A model generated the notes under the pieces. That model was not told where the DNA came from, did no database searches, and saw nothing but the letters and a program-made list of their open reading frames with translations. Made by a program: the position numbers and the translations under genes. Source: Arthrobacter sp. SDTb3-6 (lineage in GTDB: Bacteria > Actinomycetota > Actinomycetes > Actinomycetales > Micrococcaceae). Taken from it: 64,000 bases of DNA. The first letter of the stretch is position 1, and each line of letters opens with the position of its first letter. Location: NCBI RefSeq assembly GCF_013376095.1, contig NZ_JAAMFN010000002.1:62001-126000 (forward strand), in the 5' to 3' direction. This document shows, one piece after another, positions 33,465-43,434 of the stretch.

Positions 33465-34445
33465 TCACGCGAGGGCGGCGGCGAGCCGGGGTGCCAAACG
33501 CGCGGCCATGATGGCATAGCCGGCCGTGTCCGGGTGCAGGGTGTCGGGCAGGCGCTCGAAGGCCTCCTGCGCCGTGAGCACGGAGGCGCCGTCGATGCAA
33601 TGCAGGCGTGAATCGCCCCGACGGCGCAGCTGGGCGACGACATTGGCGGTGGCCGCCCGGTAGTCGGCGAGCGTCCAGCCGACGGCGTTGGGCTTGTCCT
33701 CGCGCGGCAGGGACAATACGGGGCTGATGACCACCATCGGCACGTGCGGGTGTGCCCGGCGGACCGTGGCGATGAAGCCTTGCACGGCGCCGGCGTACGT
33801 CCGTTCGGAGAACGTGGCCGCGTTGTAGCTGTTGATGCCAACGCACAAGGAGATGATGTCGGCAGGTGTTTGGGCGATGGTGTCCGCCGCGGCGGGGTCC
33901 AGCTGGCACTCCCCGGCCAACCCCAGGTTGGTCAGCTGCCACCCGTTGCGTGCGGCCACGAGGGCCGGCCAGGTCTGGGTGGGTCCGTCGGCCTGCTGGC
34001 AGTGCGTGATGGAGCTGCCGTAGGTGATCCACCGCGGCCCCTCCTCGAGGGCGGGGGTGACGGTCCCGCCCTCGAACGTCGCCTGCTGCAGCGTGAAATC
34101 GCCAAAGTGCGGGAGCCACAGAACAACGGTTGAATGTGGCGGCACATCCGCCAGGTCGACCTCGTGGAGGTGCGGTCCCGCCGCCGGGAGACGATGCATG
34201 CGCCGGCCGTTGACCACGACGTCGTAAGGAGCACAGCCTTCAGCCCCGTGGCCGGCAACCGTGAGCGTGCCGCCATTCGTGCGCCAGCCGGCACGGACGC
34301 CGGCGGGCATGGCGGCCCGGTTGGCCAGGCCGTCGGTGGACGGCGGCAGGTAGCCGGAGGGGTCCAGGCGGAGGAAATGCCGGGCACCGTCGTCGTCCGT
34401 GTCCATCCGGAACAAGCCGGTCCACTGCGCTGGAACTGAAACCAT
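33465..34445 (-). CDS. SGNH/GDSL-type hydrolase
   Basis: 326 aa. A beta-rich N-terminal half (to about residue 140) precedes an SGNH hydrolase: block I WITYGSSITHC with the nucleophile Ser, block II NLGLAGECQL, block III VGINSYNAA, and block V DTLHPDTAGYAIM with the catalytic Asp and His. This two-part layout is that of carbohydrate acetyl-esterases. There is no signal peptide. It follows the sialidase gene, so a sugar O-acetylesterase role is a fair inference. Confidence 0.8.
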   Translation of the reverse strand: MVSVPAQWTGLFRMDTDDDGARHFLRLDPSGYLPPSTDGLANRAAMPAGVRAGWRTNGGTLTVAGHGAEGCAPYDVVVNGRRMHRLPAAGPHLHEVDLADVPPHSTVVLWLPHFGDFTLQQATFEGGTVTPALEEGPRWITYGSSITHCQQADGPTQTWPALVAARNGWQLTNLGLAGECQLDPAAADTIAQTPADIISLCVGINSYNAATFSERTYAGAVQGFIATVRRAHPHVPMVVISPVLSLPREDKPNAVGWTLADYRAATANVVAQLRRRGDSRLHCIDGASVLTAQEAFERLPDTLHPDTAGYAIMAARLAPRLAAALA

Positions 34446-34466
34446 GGGAGCAGTCCTATCGATGGT

Positions 34467-34510
34467 GGGGACGGGGCCGCCCCGCCGTGCGGCGGCGCGA
34501 CCCCGTCCCC
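34467..34510 (-). other. Hairpin between sialidase and SGNH hydrolase genes
   Basis: GGGGACGGGG (34467-34476) pairs with CCCCGTCCCC (34501-34510), enclosing a second GC-rich stem. It may lower expression of the downstream hydrolase gene. Confidence 0.5.
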
Positions 34511-34518
34511 GGCCTGCC

Positions 34519-37197
34519 TTACGGGGTGACGTGGAAGGCCCCGTACGAGACCTGACTGCCGTCCTTGTCGAGCAGGACCAGGGTGTCCTGGCCGTTCTTG
34601 GTGCCGTCCGGCACCGTGAACGTGATGGTCCCGTGGGCGTCGGCCAGGAACCAGCCAAAGCGCTGCCCGTGCTGGTTCAGGTAGAGGTAGCTCCACTGGT
34701 GGGCGGCGGCGCCGTGCACCGTGACGGTGTCGCCGACGCTGTATTTGCCGCCCTGCAGGCCCAGGTCGACCGGCGGCCGGCCATTGAGGTTGGCCCGGTC
34801 GACGGCGGGGCTGGACGCCGGCTTGGGCGGGAGCACCGGCAGGACCAACGCCGCTGCGGCGGGCCCGACGGCGGCCGTCCTGGCCCCGTTGTGCCCGGTG
34901 GCGGCAACGGAAGTGGCTGCCACCTGCCCCGCCGCCAGTTCCGCCGCGGTCACGGTCCGGGTGGACGTGAAGGTTGCGGATTCCCCGGGTGCCAGGCTGG
35001 CCACCGGGGAGGCGGTGCCGGCCGCGGCCACGTCCGTGAGCGGCACGTTGCCGGCGTTGGTGACGGTGGCGGTGGTGGTGACCGTGTCGCCGGGGTTGGC
35101 GAATCCGTTGCCGTCGACGTCGTTCCAGGCCATGGACGCCGTGCCGGTGAGCCGCGGGTTGCGCACCATCAGGTCAACTTCGTCGCCCGTGATGGTGTAG
35201 TCCTGTGTTGCCGCGCCGGTGCCCGTGACCTGCCAGGTGGTGGCCGGGACAAAGAAGCCCTGTGCCGCCTCGCCCGCAGTGACCACGTGCTTGGGCGTGA
35301 TGCAGTTGTAGCTGCCCCAGACGGGCAGGGACAGGTAGCGGCAGTTGCCGGGTCCCGGCGGCAGGAAGGGCGCAAAGTTGCCGGACTGCGGCACCACGGC
35401 CTCGGTGATGTTGCCCGTGCTGGCCACGGCGAAGGAATAGGGCACGGCGTCCCCGGCAACGTAGGGGTCGGCCGCCAGGTCGCGTCCGGCGTCGTTGCGG
35501 GCGCCGGTGATCGGCGCGCCCACAATGGTCTCGGTGGCGCCGCCCGTGATGGTCACGGGAACCGAGGCGCTGAGCACGTGGCCCAGCACGGTGGCCTGGG
35601 CGGTGATGCTGGTGCTGCCTGCCTTGGCGTAGGACGGGATGGTCACGGGAACCGTGACAACCGCCTGGCCGCCGGCCTGGATGGTGGGGACCTGTACGGA
35701 GCCGAACTGCCAGCCGGGCAGGGGCGCGAACGTCGCCGTGGCTCCGTCGATGGCCTTGGCCGAGGTGTTGGTGACGGTGAGGGAGGCCGCCACCGTGGCG
35801 CCGTTGTTCCCGGTGACCGGTGCGGCCGCCAGGCCGGCGTCGCAGAAGGCATCCACCCAGCCGGCATTGAACTTGCCGAAGGTGATGGTGTTGGAGTCCC
35901 CCTCATACAGGATCCCAAAGCTGCCGTCGGAGAGGGCCGTGATGGTGGAGTAGCTCATGGCGCCGGCCTTGAACTGCTTGCCGGCGCTCCACGTCGTGCC
36001 GTCGTCGCAGGAGTAGCGGACGGTGCCGTTGGTGCGGCTGGTGCTGCTGTTGGAGTTGGAGAACAGCAGCACCTTGGCCTTCCGGGTGCCCTCGGCGGCG
36101 TCCGGGAACATCCGGGTCAGGCCGGCGTTGTTGGTGGGGTCCACCAGGGCCGAGTCATAGTGGACGGCGCCGTAGCTGGCGCCGCCGTCGGTGGAAATGG
36201 CGATCTTGCGGCCGCCGCCGCGGGAGCTGTCGCGCGAGTTGAGCATGACGCGCCCGTCGGAGAGTTCCACCACCTTGTTCTCGTCCATGCCGGTGCCGAC
36301 GAAGGCCCCGCGCTGCCAGGTCTTGCCGTGGTCGTCCGAATAGACGCTGTAGGCCTGGATTTGGGTGCTGCCGTCGGCCTGCCTGACCTTTCCGGCATAC
36401 TGCTGGATCAGGCGGCCCTTGAATTGGCCGTACTTGAGCTGGATGCCTTCCCCGGAGGAGGCGAACATGCCGGCCACACCGCCCACGTTGTCCACGCCGT
36501 TGACCGTGGCGCCTGCCGGCTTGGCCACCGAGGTGACCAGCGGGCCGGCGAACCCGGAATACGCGGATCCGGCCGGGTAGCCGGCCGGGACGGGCAGCGA
36601 GGGCATGTTGGCCGGGTCCGTGGACCAGCTCAGGCCGCCGTCGGTGGAGACGGAGACCTCGGTGCTGATGACCTGGCGGTCGGCGTCGTCGTTTCCGAAG
36701 GTGCTGCCGGCAAAGCCCTGGTCCTTGGAGTAGACGTGGAAGTTGAAGACCGTGCCGGTCTCCTTGTCCACCACGTAGCTGGGGTCGCTGAAGCCGTAGC
36801 GGAGCACCCCCGGGGCGGCGACCTGGCCGCGGGCTATGTAGCTCGGCGCACCCCAGGACTTGCCGCCGTCGGTGCTGCGCCGCTGCACAATCGAGTTGGG
36901 CGACGGCGAGTCCCCGCCGTCGGGGCGGCCGTCGTAGGCCGCCAGCAGCACGCCCTTGCCCAGGTCGGCGAGGGCAACGATGCGGTAGTACTTGCCCAGC
37001 ACGGGGTCAATGGCGTTGTCGCCGTTGCTGGCAAGCACCTGCTCCGTGTAATTCGGGGTCGGCACGGGGACGGGAGCCGCGGGAACGGCGGCCATGGCGG
37101 GCGACACCATGGTGGCGAGCAGGCCTGCACCCAGGACGCCGGCGGCGGTGGTCCGTGGCCAGCCCTTCCATCGGCGCAATTTATCGGTGGACTTCAT
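34519..37197 (-). CDS. Secreted exo-alpha-sialidase (neuraminidase, GH33-like)
   Basis: 892 aa. A Sec signal peptide (residues 1-36, ending MVSPAMA) is followed by a six-bladed propeller (about 45-470). Five Asp-box strings are visible: STDGGKSW, STDGGLSW, SDDHGKTW, STDGGASY and SCDDGTTW. AAYDGRP and NSRDSSRGGGRK carry candidate Arg-triad residues; ILYEGD carries the conserved Glu. Residues about 480-800 are immunoglobulin-like repeats (TVTNTSAKAIDGATA, TATVTNAGNVPLTDV) and the last 75 a small beta domain (YSVGDTVTVHGAAAHQW). There is no LPxTG anchor, so it is probably released. Upstream lies a palindromic operator. Confidence 0.92.
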   Translation of the reverse strand: MKSTDKLRRWKGWPRTTAAGVLGAGLLATMVSPAMAAVPAAPVPVPTPNYTEQVLASNGDNAIDPVLGKYYRIVALADLGKGVLLAAYDGRPDGGDSPSPNSIVQRRSTDGGKSWGAPSYIARGQVAAPGVLRYGFSDPSYVVDKETGTVFNFHVYSKDQGFAGSTFGNDDADRQVISTEVSVSTDGGLSWSTDPANMPSLPVPAGYPAGSAYSGFAGPLVTSVAKPAGATVNGVDNVGGVAGMFASSGEGIQLKYGQFKGRLIQQYAGKVRQADGSTQIQAYSVYSDDHGKTWQRGAFVGTGMDENKVVELSDGRVMLNSRDSSRGGGRKIAISTDGGASYGAVHYDSALVDPTNNAGLTRMFPDAAEGTRKAKVLLFSNSNSSTSRTNGTVRYSCDDGTTWSAGKQFKAGAMSYSTITALSDGSFGILYEGDSNTITFGKFNAGWVDAFCDAGLAAAPVTGNNGATVAASLTVTNTSAKAIDGATATFAPLPGWQFGSVQVPTIQAGGQAVVTVPVTIPSYAKAGSTSITAQATVLGHVLSASVPVTITGGATETIVGAPITGARNDAGRDLAADPYVAGDAVPYSFAVASTGNITEAVVPQSGNFAPFLPPGPGNCRYLSLPVWGSYNCITPKHVVTAGEAAQGFFVPATTWQVTGTGAATQDYTITGDEVDLMVRNPRLTGTASMAWNDVDGNGFANPGDTVTTTATVTNAGNVPLTDVAAAGTASPVASLAPGESATFTSTRTVTAAELAAGQVAATSVAATGHNGARTAAVGPAAAALVLPVLPPKPASSPAVDRANLNGRPPVDLGLQGGKYSVGDTVTVHGAAAHQWSYLYLNQHGQRFGWFLADAHGTITFTVPDGTKNGQDTLVLLDKDGSQVSYGAFHVTP

Positions 37198-37551
37198 GTG
37201 ATCCTTTCAAGCGGCCCCCATCGGCCGCACAGAGATGGATGTGGCACATCCCGCACGGTTGCCCGGCCCTCCAACCTGGGAGGTGGGATGTGGTACCAAG
37301 GTACTATGTGATGCATCACATTGACAGCGTCCCGCCCAAACCGCCCAAATGTTTCTCCTCCCGCCCGTCCCCCTCCCGGCAGCGACGGGCGAATGCGAGG
37401 CACGCCACACCCATTCCTGGAGTTTGGAATCACTCGGTAGAATGAAAGGGCAAGCTCGCGGAGCGTTTCATCTTTCAGGCCCTTGGCCTGGCCAAGGACG
37501 GCGTAAGACGGCAATCCGTGGCCACCCCCCTTTAAAACAGGAGTCCAGCGG
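37198..37551. other. Divergent gap between sialidase and purS
   Basis: 354 bp. Toward the sialidase it holds the operator pair at 37292-37321. Toward purS, TAGAAT (37437-37442) is a candidate -10, followed by a leader of about 110 nt with a small hairpin CCTTGGC-CTG-GCCAAGG (about 37480-37496) and AGGAG before the purS ATG. No riboswitch is recognised in the leader. Confidence 0.55.
37292..37321 (-). promoter_or_regulatory. Operator region of the sialidase gene
   Basis: ATGTGATGCATCACAT (37306-37321) is a 16-bp perfect palindrome, and GTACC-AA-GGTAC (37293-37304) is a second one next to it. On the minus strand the first sits between a TGTCAA-like -35 and a TAGTAC-like -10, so a bound repressor would block the promoter. 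GntR-type regulators use sites of this kind; the regulator is not in the window. Confidence 0.6.
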
Positions 37552-37809
37552 ATGCCCCGGATCGTTGTCGATGTCATGCTCAAGCCCGAAATCCTTGACC
37601 CGCAGGGAAAGGCCATTGTTGGCGCACTTCCCCGCCTGGGTTTCACCGCATTTTCCGGCGTCCGGCAGGGCAAACGCTTTGAACTGACAGTTGACGGCGA
37701 GGTGACGGACGAGATCCTCGCGCAGGCCCGGGAGGCGGCGGAAACCATGCTTTCCAACCCGGTGATCGAAGACGTGGTCAACGTCGAGGTTGTGGCGGAC
37801 CGGGCATGA
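37552..37809 (+). CDS. purS: Phosphoribosylformylglycinamidine synthase subunit PurS
   Basis: 85 aa, the typical size. [33 protein letters not shown] and a C-terminal [15 protein letters not shown]. PurS bridges PurQ and PurL in the three-part FGAM synthase of purine synthesis. ATG 37552 is preceded by AGGAG. It overlaps purQ by 4 bp. Confidence 0.95.
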   Translation: MPRIVVDVMLKPEILDPQGKAIVGALPRLGFTAFSGVRQGKRFELTVDGEVTDEILAQAREAAETMLSNPVIEDVVNVEVVADRA

Positions 37810-38558
37810 CCGAGACCCCCCTGATCGGCTCATACCAGGGCGCCCCCGCCGATTCCCGCCTGGCCGGCGCCCGGATCGGCGTCGTCACCTTCCCCGGCAC
37901 CCTCGATGACCGCGACGCCATCCGCGCCGTGCGCGTCTCCGGCGCCACCGCCGTCGAACTGTGGCACGGCGACACCAGCCTGGACGGCGTGGACGCCGTC
38001 ATCATCCCCGGCGGCTTCTCCTACGGCGACTACCTGCGCGCCGGCGCCATCTCGCGCTTCGCGCCGCTCATGACCGAGATCGTCAAGGCAGCAAACTCCG
38101 ATGCCAGGCTGCCCGTGCTGGGCATCTGCAACGGCTTCCAGATCCTCACCGAGGCACACCTGCTCCCCGGTTCCATGATCAAGAACGACCACCTGAAGTT
38201 CCTGTGCCGCGACCAGGTCCTGCGCGTGGAAAACAACACCAGCGCCTGGACCAACGCGTACCAGCCCGGTGCGGAAATCACCGTTCCGCTGAAAAACCAG
38301 GACGGCCAGTACATCGCGGACGAGAAGACCCTTGACGCCCTGGAGGCAGAGGGCCGCGTCGCCTTCCGCTATGTGGGCGCCAACCCCAACGGCTCCCGCC
38401 GCAACATCGCCGGCATCGCCAACGCCGCCGGCAACGTGGTGGGGCTCATGCCGCACCCCGAACACGCCGTGGAGGCCGGCTACGGCCCCGGCCACACCGG
38501 CACGGACGGCCGGGGCTTCTTCACCTCTGTCCTGAACACGCTTCTGGGAGGCAAATAA
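37806..38558 (+). CDS. purQ: Phosphoribosylformylglycinamidine synthase subunit PurQ (glutaminase)
   Basis: A 250-aa class I glutamine amidotransferase. It supplies ammonia to PurL. The catalytic Cys is in [11 protein letters not shown] (about residue 112) and the His-Glu pair in [10 protein letters not shown] near 220. [13 protein letters not shown] forms the oxyanion region. Starts by ATGA overlap with purS; purL begins at the next base after its stop. Confidence 0.96.
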   Translation: MTETPLIGSYQGAPADSRLAGARIGVVTFPGTLDDRDAIRAVRVSGATAVELWHGDTSLDGVDAVIIPGGFSYGDYLRAGAISRFAPLMTEIVKAANSDARLPVLGICNGFQILTEAHLLPGSMIKNDHLKFLCRDQVLRVENNTSAWTNAYQPGAEITVPLKNQDGQYIADEKTLDALEAEGRVAFRYVGANPNGSRRNIAGIANAAGNVVGLMPHPEHAVEAGYGPGHTGTDGRGFFTSVLNTLLGGK

Positions 38559-40889
38559 ATGTCCGAGATCTCAAGCGCCCCGGTCGCCGGGGAAACGAAG
38601 AAGTTCAACATCGACACGGTGGAAAACGCCGCCGCGACCCCCGACGTCGAGCTGCCCTGGGCCGAGCTGGGCCTGAAGCAAAACGAGTACGACGACGTCG
38701 TGAAGGTTTTGGGGCGCCGCCCCACCGGCGCGGAGCTCGCCATGTACTCGGTCATGTGGAGCGAGCACTGCTCCTACAAGTCCTCCAAGAACCACCTGCG
38801 CCAGTTTGGCGACAAGGTCACGGAGGAAATGAAGAAGGACATGATGGTGGGCATCGGCGAAAACGCCGGCGTGACCAACCTGGGGGACGGCTGGGCCGTC
38901 ACGTTCAAGATCGAAAGCCACAACTCGCCGTCGTTCGTGGAGCCCTACCAGGGTGCCGCAACGGGCATCGGCGGCATTGTCCGCGACATCATCTCCATGG
39001 GTGCGCGCCCGGTGGCCGTCATGGACCCGCTGCGCTTTGGCGCCATCGACCACCCGGACACGGCCCGCGTCATGCACGGGGCGGTCGCCGGCATTGGCGG
39101 CTACGGCAACTCGCTGGGGCTGCCGAACATCGGCGGCGAGATGGTCTTTGACCCGATCTACCAGGGCAACCCGCTGGTCAACGCGCTGGCCGTGGGCGTC
39201 ATGCGCCACGAGGACATCCGCCTGGCCAACGCGTCCGGCCTGGGCAACAAGGTGGTCCTGTTCGGTGCCCGCACGGGCGGCGACGGCATTGGCGGCGCCT
39301 CGGTGCTGGCCAGCGAGTCGTTCGATTCCACCAAGCCGTCCAAGCGCCCCGCCGTCCAGGTGGGCGACCCCTTCGCCGAAAAGGTGCTCATCGAGTGCTG
39401 CCTGGAGCTGTTCAAGGGCTCCCTCGTGGAGGGCATCCAGGACCTGGGCGCCGCGGGCATCTCCTGCGCCACCAGCGAGCTGGCCTCCAACGGCGACGGC
39501 GGCATGGAAGTTGAGCTGACGTCCGTGCTGCTGCGCGACCCGACCCTGACCCCGGGCGAGATCCTGATGTCCGAGTCGCAGGAACGCATGATGGCCGTGG
39601 TCTCCCCCGCGAACGTCGCCGCGTTTGAGGCCGTCATGGACAAGTGGGCCGTGGAGTACTCCTGGCTCGGCGAGGTCACCGGCACCGGCCGCCTGATCAT
39701 CAAGTGGGAGGGCGAGGTCATTGTCGACGTCGATCCCCGCACCGTGGCACACGACGGCCCGGTCTACGACCGCCCGTACGCCCGCCCCACGTGGCAGGAC
39801 GCGCTGCAGGCGGACACCTTCACCGGCTCCGTGCAGGACGCCGGCCGCCCCTCCACGCCGGAGGAGCTGAAGGCCGCCGTGCTGGAACTCATCGCCTCCC
39901 CCAACATGTGCTCAAAGGACTGGATCACCAACCAGTACGACCGCTACGTGGGCGGCAACACGGCCATGGCGTTCCCGGACGACGCCGGCGTGGTCCGCGT
40001 CGACGAGGAAACCGGCCTCGGCGTGGCCCTGGCCACCGACGCCAACGGCCGCTACACCTACCTTGACCCGTACCACGGCGCACAGCTGGCACTGGCCGAG
40101 GCCTACCGCAACGTGGCCACCTCCGGCGCCATCCCCATGGCCGTCTCCGACTGCCTGAACTTCGGCTCCCCCGAGGACCCGGACGTCATGTGGCAGCTGG
40201 CCGAGGCCATCCGCGGGCTCTCCGACGCCTGCATGGAGCTGGGCATCCCGGTCACCGGCGGCAACGTCTCCCTGTACAACCAGACCGGCGCCACCCCGAT
40301 CCACCCCTCCCCCGTGGTGGCCGTCCTGGGCAAGTTCGACGACGTCGCCCGCCGCACGCCGTCGGGCTGGGCCGAGGACGGGCAGGCCATCTACCTGCTG
40401 GGCACCACGGCCGCCGAGCTGGACGGCTCCGAGTGGGCCAACCTGCGCGGCCACCTGGGCGGTGCCGCCCCGAAGGTGGACCTCAAGCGTGAGCGCGAGC
40501 TGGGCGAGATCCTGATCAACGCCTCGCGCGACGGCATGGTCGACGCCGCCCACGACCTCTCCGAGGGCGGCCTGGCAGCCGCGCTGGTGGAGTCCTCGCT
40601 GCGGAACAACACCGGCGCCCGCGTGGCCCTGGACGAGGTGGCCGCCCGCGACGGCGTGGACATCTTCACGCTGCTGTTCTCCGAGACGCAGGGCCGGGCC
40701 ATCGTGTCCGTCCCGCGCAGCGAAGAGGTCCGCTTCAACGACATGTGCACGGCCCGCCGCTTCCCGGTGTCCCGGATCGGCGTGGTGGACGCCGCCGGCG
40801 GCGCCCTGGACGTCCAAGGGCTGTTCACCGCCCCGCTCGACGAGCTCCGCGAGGCACACGAGGGGACGCTGCCGAAGCACTTCGGCTGA
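38559..40889 (+). CDS. purL: Phosphoribosylformylglycinamidine synthase subunit PurL
   Basis: A 776-aa small-type PurL. It makes FGAM from FGAR, ATP and ammonia. Marks: [16 protein letters not shown] (about 67-82), [20 protein letters not shown] (about 112-131), [37 protein letters not shown] and [11 protein letters not shown]. It has no fused glutaminase, as expected with separate PurQ and PurS. Followed by a 73-bp palindromic repeat. Confidence 0.97.
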   Translation: MSEISSAPVAGETKKFNIDTVENAAATPDVELPWAELGLKQNEYDDVVKVLGRRPTGAELAMYSVMWSEHCSYKSSKNHLRQFGDKVTEEMKKDMMVGIGENAGVTNLGDGWAVTFKIESHNSPSFVEPYQGAATGIGGIVRDIISMGARPVAVMDPLRFGAIDHPDTARVMHGAVAGIGGYGNSLGLPNIGGEMVFDPIYQGNPLVNALAVGVMRHEDIRLANASGLGNKVVLFGARTGGDGIGGASVLASESFDSTKPSKRPAVQVGDPFAEKVLIECCLELFKGSLVEGIQDLGAAGISCATSELASNGDGGMEVELTSVLLRDPTLTPGEILMSESQERMMAVVSPANVAAFEAVMDKWAVEYSWLGEVTGTGRLIIKWEGEVIVDVDPRTVAHDGPVYDRPYARPTWQDALQADTFTGSVQDAGRPSTPEELKAAVLELIASPNMCSKDWITNQYDRYVGGNTAMAFPDDAGVVRVDEETGLGVALATDANGRYTYLDPYHGAQLALAEAYRNVATSGAIPMAVSDCLNFGSPEDPDVMWQLAEAIRGLSDACMELGIPVTGGNVSLYNQTGATPIHPSPVVAVLGKFDDVARRTPSGWAEDGQAIYLLGTTAAELDGSEWANLRGHLGGAAPKVDLKRERELGEILINASRDGMVDAAHDLSEGGLAAALVESSLRNNTGARVALDEVAARDGVDIFTLLFSETQGRAIVSVPRSEEVRFNDMCTARRFPVSRIGVVDAAGGALDVQGLFTAPLDELREAHEGTLPKHFG

Positions 40890-40903
40890 CCCCCGCCGCT
40901 GTC

Positions 40904-40976
40904 CAACTGGGTCGCAGTTGTTGCCATCAATCAACTTATTTCGGTTGATGATATGGCAACAACTGCGACCCAGTTG
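40904..40976. repeat. Long palindrome, family copy 1
   Basis: 24-bp perfect arms (40904-40927 and 40953-40976) that begin CAACTGGGTCGCAGTTGTTG. An inner stem ATCAAC/GTTGAT continues the hairpin. It lies between convergent purL and DUF1990 genes, ending 1 bp before the latter's stop. Related copies at 45307-45379 and 55705-55776. Confidence 0.88.
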
Positions 40977-40977
40977 C

Positions 40978-41520
40978 TTAAGTGAGGGAACGGGCTGCCT
41001 GCAGGTATGATTTCGTGACGTTCCGCTGGGTCAGCTTCGTGACCGGGGCGCCCAGCTTGAACAGCAGGCCCGAGGGCCGGCTGAACGCCAGGAGGCGGAA
41101 GTACACGCCGCCATCGGAGGCCTTCATGGCCACAAACGCCTCCTCGCCCAGGGCCGGGTGTCCCGGAAGCGTGCCGTAGCCGAAGCCTGCCAGCTCCACC
41201 TCGGTGCCGTCGCTGCGCAGGGCACCGGTCGGTTCCAGTGCCCAGACCACCTGGCACGGGACCGGCATCCGGAGGTCGCCGACGCCGAAGCCGCTCACCA
41301 CCCGCGCCCCCACCACGGCGCGCGGGGGCGCTGCCACCCGGAGGCCGGCGCGGCGCTGGATCTGCCATGTCAGGATGCCCTCTGCCAGCGCCTTGAAGAC
41401 GGCGTCCCCGGAGCCGACGCGGATCTGCCGGTCCACGTGGCCAAAGCCGTCCGGCCACCGCGCCTGCCCTGAGGGCAGTTCCGCGTTCAGGCGGGTCCGT
41501 CCCAGTTCGGGGTAATTCAA
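40978..41520 (-). CDS. DUF1990-family protein
   Basis: 180 aa. DUF1990 pattern: NYPELGRTR, GDAVFKALAEGILTWQIQRRAGLRV, GFGYGTLPGHPALGEEAFV and a C-terminal FSRPSGLLFKLGAPVTKLTQ. Function unknown. TTG at 41520 is the only usable start after the upstream stop; it lies 10 bp behind the MmcQ-like gene, so the two are probably coupled. Confidence 0.8.
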   Translation of the reverse strand: MNYPELGRTRLNAELPSGQARWPDGFGHVDRQIRVGSGDAVFKALAEGILTWQIQRRAGLRVAAPPRAVVGARVVSGFGVGDLRMPVPCQVVWALEPTGALRSDGTEVELAGFGYGTLPGHPALGEEAFVAMKASDGGVYFRLLAFSRPSGLLFKLGAPVTKLTQRNVTKSYLQAARSLT

Positions 41521-41530
41521 GCCGCCACGG

Positions 41531-41938
41531 CTAGTCTTTGGCAACACGGGCACTCCACTCCAGGGCTGATTGTTGTTTTCGCGGCAGTCCGGCCACCACC
41601 AGGTCGTAGGAATCCTCGAGCATGTCCAGCACCATCCCCGACTCCACCACGGAACAATCCACGGTGTTCCAGTGCCGTTTGTTGAGGTGGTAGCCGGGGA
41701 TGATGCCCGGGTTGGCCGCACGCAGCTGTGCGGCCAGGAGGGGATCGCACTTGAGGCTGATGGACAGGACCTCCTGGCCCAGGTCGCCCAGCGCAAACAC
41801 CTTTCCCACCCAGCGGTCACCGCCGCTGCTGGGCGCCCTGACCTTGAAGACCGATGTTTCCGGGCCAAAGGGGAAGTCTTCGTAGCTGCCGGGGAACTTC
41901 AGGGCCGCGGCCCGCAAGGCATCGGCTGAGATGCTCAC
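41531..41938 (-). CDS. MmcQ/YjbR-family DNA-binding-like protein
   Basis: 135 aa. LKFPGSYEDFPFGPETSVFKV at the start, FALGDLGQEVLSISLKCDP, then PGYHLNKRHWNTV, the MmcQ/YjbR signature. The CyaY-like fold of this family is thought to bind DNA, but no role is established. GTG 41938 overlaps the preceding gene by 4 bp. Confidence 0.85.
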   Translation of the reverse strand: MSISADALRAAALKFPGSYEDFPFGPETSVFKVRAPSSGGDRWVGKVFALGDLGQEVLSISLKCDPLLAAQLRAANPGIIPGYHLNKRHWNTVDCSVVESGMVLDMLEDSYDLVVAGLPRKQQSALEWSARVAKD

Positions 41939-42507
41939 GGGCCCACCGGCGCTGCTTTTTTCACGGCGTAGCTCAGCTGGGCAAACTGCCCGAACATGTC
42001 GGCGCCCCGCAGTTCCAGGCGGTCCGGACCCAGGTTGCGTGGCAGCATCGGGGCCCCGCCGGCCAGCAGGGCGGGTGCAAGGGTGACCACCAGCCCGTCG
42101 AGGGCGCCGATGTCCAGGAACTGGCCGGCCAGCTCGCCGCCGCCCACCACCCAGACGTCCTGCTCCCCCGCCGCCGCCACAATGTCCGGCAGGGCATCCG
42201 CGACGGGGCCGCGGACAAGGCGGACGTCGGCGCCGTCGGGCACGGGCAGCGCGCGCGTGGTGAAAACGTACGTGGGCCTCGTCCCGTAAAGCTGCTGCCA
42301 TCGCGCGGGATTTTCCAACAGCTTCTCCTCGCGCAGCACCCATTCGTAGGTGGTGGAGCCCTCCACCAGGACACCCATGCCGTCCATGAAGGCGGCAATG
42401 TCCGGTGCGCCGGCGTCGTCCACGGCAAACAGCCAGGCAAGCGAGTTGTCCGGGTCGGCCAAAAAGCCGTTGAGCGTGCTGGCGGTGTAGTAGACGGTCC
42501 TGGTCAT
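41935..42507 (-). CDS. Dihydrofolate reductase-family (RibD C-terminal) protein
   Basis: 190 aa. A RibD_C/DHFR-like NADPH enzyme: YYTASTLNGFLADPDNSLAWL at the N-terminus, MGVLVEGSTTYEWVL, and DVWVVGGGELAGQFLDIG, the nucleotide loop. Proteins like this (YyaP/YwjB group) are of unknown substrate; this is not the main folate enzyme FolA. First gene of a three-gene minus-strand run. Confidence 0.85.
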   Translation of the reverse strand: MTRTVYYTASTLNGFLADPDNSLAWLFAVDDAGAPDIAAFMDGMGVLVEGSTTYEWVLREEKLLENPARWQQLYGTRPTYVFTTRALPVPDGADVRLVRGPVADALPDIVAAAGEQDVWVVGGGELAGQFLDIGALDGLVVTLAPALLAGGAPMLPRNLGPDRLELRGADMFGQFAQLSYAVKKAAPVGP

Positions 42508-42576
42508 GTTTCCAAGGCTACCCGTCCGGCACGGCGCGGGGCACTACGCGGGGCACGGCCGGCCCGGGCACCGGCC

Positions 42577-43416
42577 CTAGCTGACGCCCAGGTAGTCCTC
42601 GAGCAGCACCACCTTCAGCCCGGCGGCCTTTTGCGCCTTCACAAAGGCGGCCAGGTCCATCGGAAATTCGGGCCGGAAGTGCATCAGCACAATGTCGCCC
42701 GGGCGCAGCACATGGCCCACCTGGTACTGCATTGAGCCTGCGTTGGCCCGCGCCTGCCAGTCGATGATGGCCTTCATGCCGCATTCGGCCGCGGCCCGGC
42801 GCACGGCCTTGGTGTACGGTCCGCCCGGCGGCCGGAAGAAGACCGGCCGGCGGCCAAAGTACTTCTCCTCGTAGTCTGCCATGCCGCAGATCTCGGCCTT
42901 GACCTGCGCGTACGGGAGCTTGACGAACCCCAGGTTGTGGGTCAGGGTGTGGTCTTCGATCCGGAACCCGGCATCAAGGTAGGCCTGGTAAAACTGCGAG
43001 TGCCCGGCAATGAACACGTGCGCCAGGAAAAGAGATGCCTTGAGGTGGTCCCGCTCCAGCAGCGCCAGGTCCGATTTCCGCTTCACCTGGCCGTCGTCAA
43101 TGGTCAGGAACACCACTTTTTGTTGGGTGGGGATCCTGGTGATGACCGGGACCATGCCGTTTTCAATGGGCGGCAGCTTGTAGTCGGGCACCATCCCGTC
43201 CACGGCGCCGGGCCGCGTCGTCCGGAGCCCCTCCGGCCGGCCGCTTGGCGGGGACGACGCCGGGGCGCCCGTTGCGCCGGAGGTGCCGGCCGGCGTCGTG
43301 CGCTGGCCCAGGAAGCGCACCGCGCCGAGGGCCAGGACGGCGAGCACCACCACCACGGCGGCGCCCAAGGCAATCCGGCGGGCGGTGTTCGGTGCGGCGC
43401 GGAGGTGGTGGGGCAT
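42577..43416 (-). CDS. Membrane-anchored polysaccharide deacetylase (NodB domain)
   Basis: 279 aa. One N-terminal TM segment (about 15-36), a Ser/Pro/Gly linker, and a NodB/CE4 domain from about residue 95. Motif 1 is VFLTIDDGQ (the TFDDG metal Asp), motif 2 is EDHTLTHN (H-x3-H zinc pair), motif 3 is FFRPPGGPY (Arg), and VLMHFR carries the motif 5 His. It should deacetylate cell-wall sugars outside the membrane. Confidence 0.88.
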   Translation of the reverse strand: MPHHLRAAPNTARRIALGAAVVVVLAVLALGAVRFLGQRTTPAGTSGATGAPASSPPSGRPEGLRTTRPGAVDGMVPDYKLPPIENGMVPVITRIPTQQKVVFLTIDDGQVKRKSDLALLERDHLKASLFLAHVFIAGHSQFYQAYLDAGFRIEDHTLTHNLGFVKLPYAQVKAEICGMADYEEKYFGRRPVFFRPPGGPYTKAVRRAAAECGMKAIIDWQARANAGSMQYQVGHVLRPGDIVLMHFRPEFPMDLAAFVKAQKAAGLKVVLLEDYLGVS

Positions 43417-43434
43417 GTCGGCTTTCGCAGCTTC

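Noticed and set aside
34399-37311. Open frame of 970 codons on the plus strand opposite the sialidase
   Set aside because: It is a GC-rich antisense shadow: Gly/Val/Arg-rich with no domain, while the minus strand has a signal peptide and five Asp boxes.
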